A DNA stretch of 33,048 nucleotides, from assembly GCA_021781835.1 (NCBI GenBank), contig JAJXWD010000032.1, forward strand, positions 1-33,048. Reading direction: 5' to 3'. The DNA is from Pseudomonadota bacterium (GTDB lineage Bacteria > Pseudomonadota > Alphaproteobacteria > Acetobacterales > Acetobacteraceae). Under the pieces are notes generated by a model. It was not told the DNA's origin. It saw only the letters and a program-made list of their open reading frames with translations, and did not search any database. Shown piece after piece: positions 32,826-33,048 of this stretch (the stretch's first letter is position 1; each line of letters begins with the position of its first letter). Both the position numbers and the translations under genes were made by a program.

Positions 32826-33048
32826 GATTGTGTCTTTCGGAGATGGGCGAGCAGCCCTTCGGTTGAGGGATCGAGCGCGATGGGCTCGCCTTGCAGTGCG
32901 GGCAGGAGCCTGGTGGCGAGTTCCTTGCCGAGCTCGACGCCCCATTGGTCATAGGCGTTGATGTTCCAGAGCGTGGCTTCGGTGAAGATGCGGTGCTCGT
33001 AGAGCGCGATGAGGCGGCCGAGCGCGTGGGGGGTGAGGCGCTGATAGG
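32822..33048 (-). CDS. pgi: Glucose-6-phosphate isomerase, C-terminal part
   Basis: Only the last 75 residues are in the window; the start is beyond the right edge. The stretch [20 protein letters not shown] followed by [16 protein letters not shown] is the conserved C-terminal signature of Pgi. The stop TGA (32822-32824) overlaps the glpX ATG, so they are an operon. Confidence 0.95.
   Translation of the reverse strand, partial: YQRLTPHALGRLIALYEHRIFTEATLWNINAYDQWGVELGKELATRLLPALQGEPIALDPSTEGLLAHLRKTQS

Overview
The window is high-GC chromosomal DNA of an alphaproteobacterium. Gene content (rph divergent from hrcA, a pgi-glpX pair, a GH17 membrane glucanase, a globin-coupled EAL protein) would fit Acetobacteraceae/Rhodospirillales, but no rRNA or strong marker gene is present to prove this. 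Two host segments flank a 14-kb integrated mobile element.

Host segment 1 (1-6653): a qor-type quinone oxidoreductase (cut by the window edge) translationally coupled to an Ogt-type methyltransferase; a CHAP lipoprotein convergent with a membrane-anchored GH17 glucanase; a YccU-like CoA-binding protein; rph and hrcA divergent; a 3-hydroxyisobutyrate-dehydrogenase-family enzyme; and tRNA-Thr(CGU).

Mobile element (6654-20698): a 54-bp direct repeat, the 3' part of the tRNA gene plus 9 bp, occurs at both ends and the tRNA stays intact. The excised circle would be 13,991 bp. Reading inward from the tRNA: paired arm-type sites, a tandemly duplicated 227-bp unit full of GGTGTGCC iterons, an AbrB-Doc toxin-antitoxin pair, a small serine resolvase, a split replication module (DUF927 helicase, Toprim primase, a small unknown protein, AlpA-type regulator), an unknown 299-aa protein, a three-gene operon of small unknown proteins divergent from an XRE regulator, a structured hairpin stretch, a DUF4236 protein, a small unknown protein, a 918-aa phage tail tape-measure protein, and a P4-type tyrosine integrase beside a second iteron cluster and AT-rich stretch. 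There is no portal, terminase, capsid or other tail gene, no lysis gene and no conjugation gene. The layout (tRNA site, P4-like integrase, AlpA, own primase/helicase, iterons) is that of a phage satellite, with the unusual twist that its only recognisable virion gene is a tape measure. That gene has its own promoter with two copies of a palindrome (GCGAACGGCGTTCGC) that also occurs at the start of the helicase gene and, with one mismatch, after the XRE gene, so the tape measure appears wired into the element's own control. This is the best candidate for an undescribed system.

Host segment 2 (20699-33048): a gene-free stretch, an acyl-CoA dehydrogenase/acyl-CoA ligase operon divergent from a MalT-like LuxR regulator, a glycerate 2-kinase divergent from an IclR regulator, a globin-GAF-EAL protein, and glpX overlapping the 3' end of pgi.

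All assignments come from reading motifs and translations; no database search was possible.
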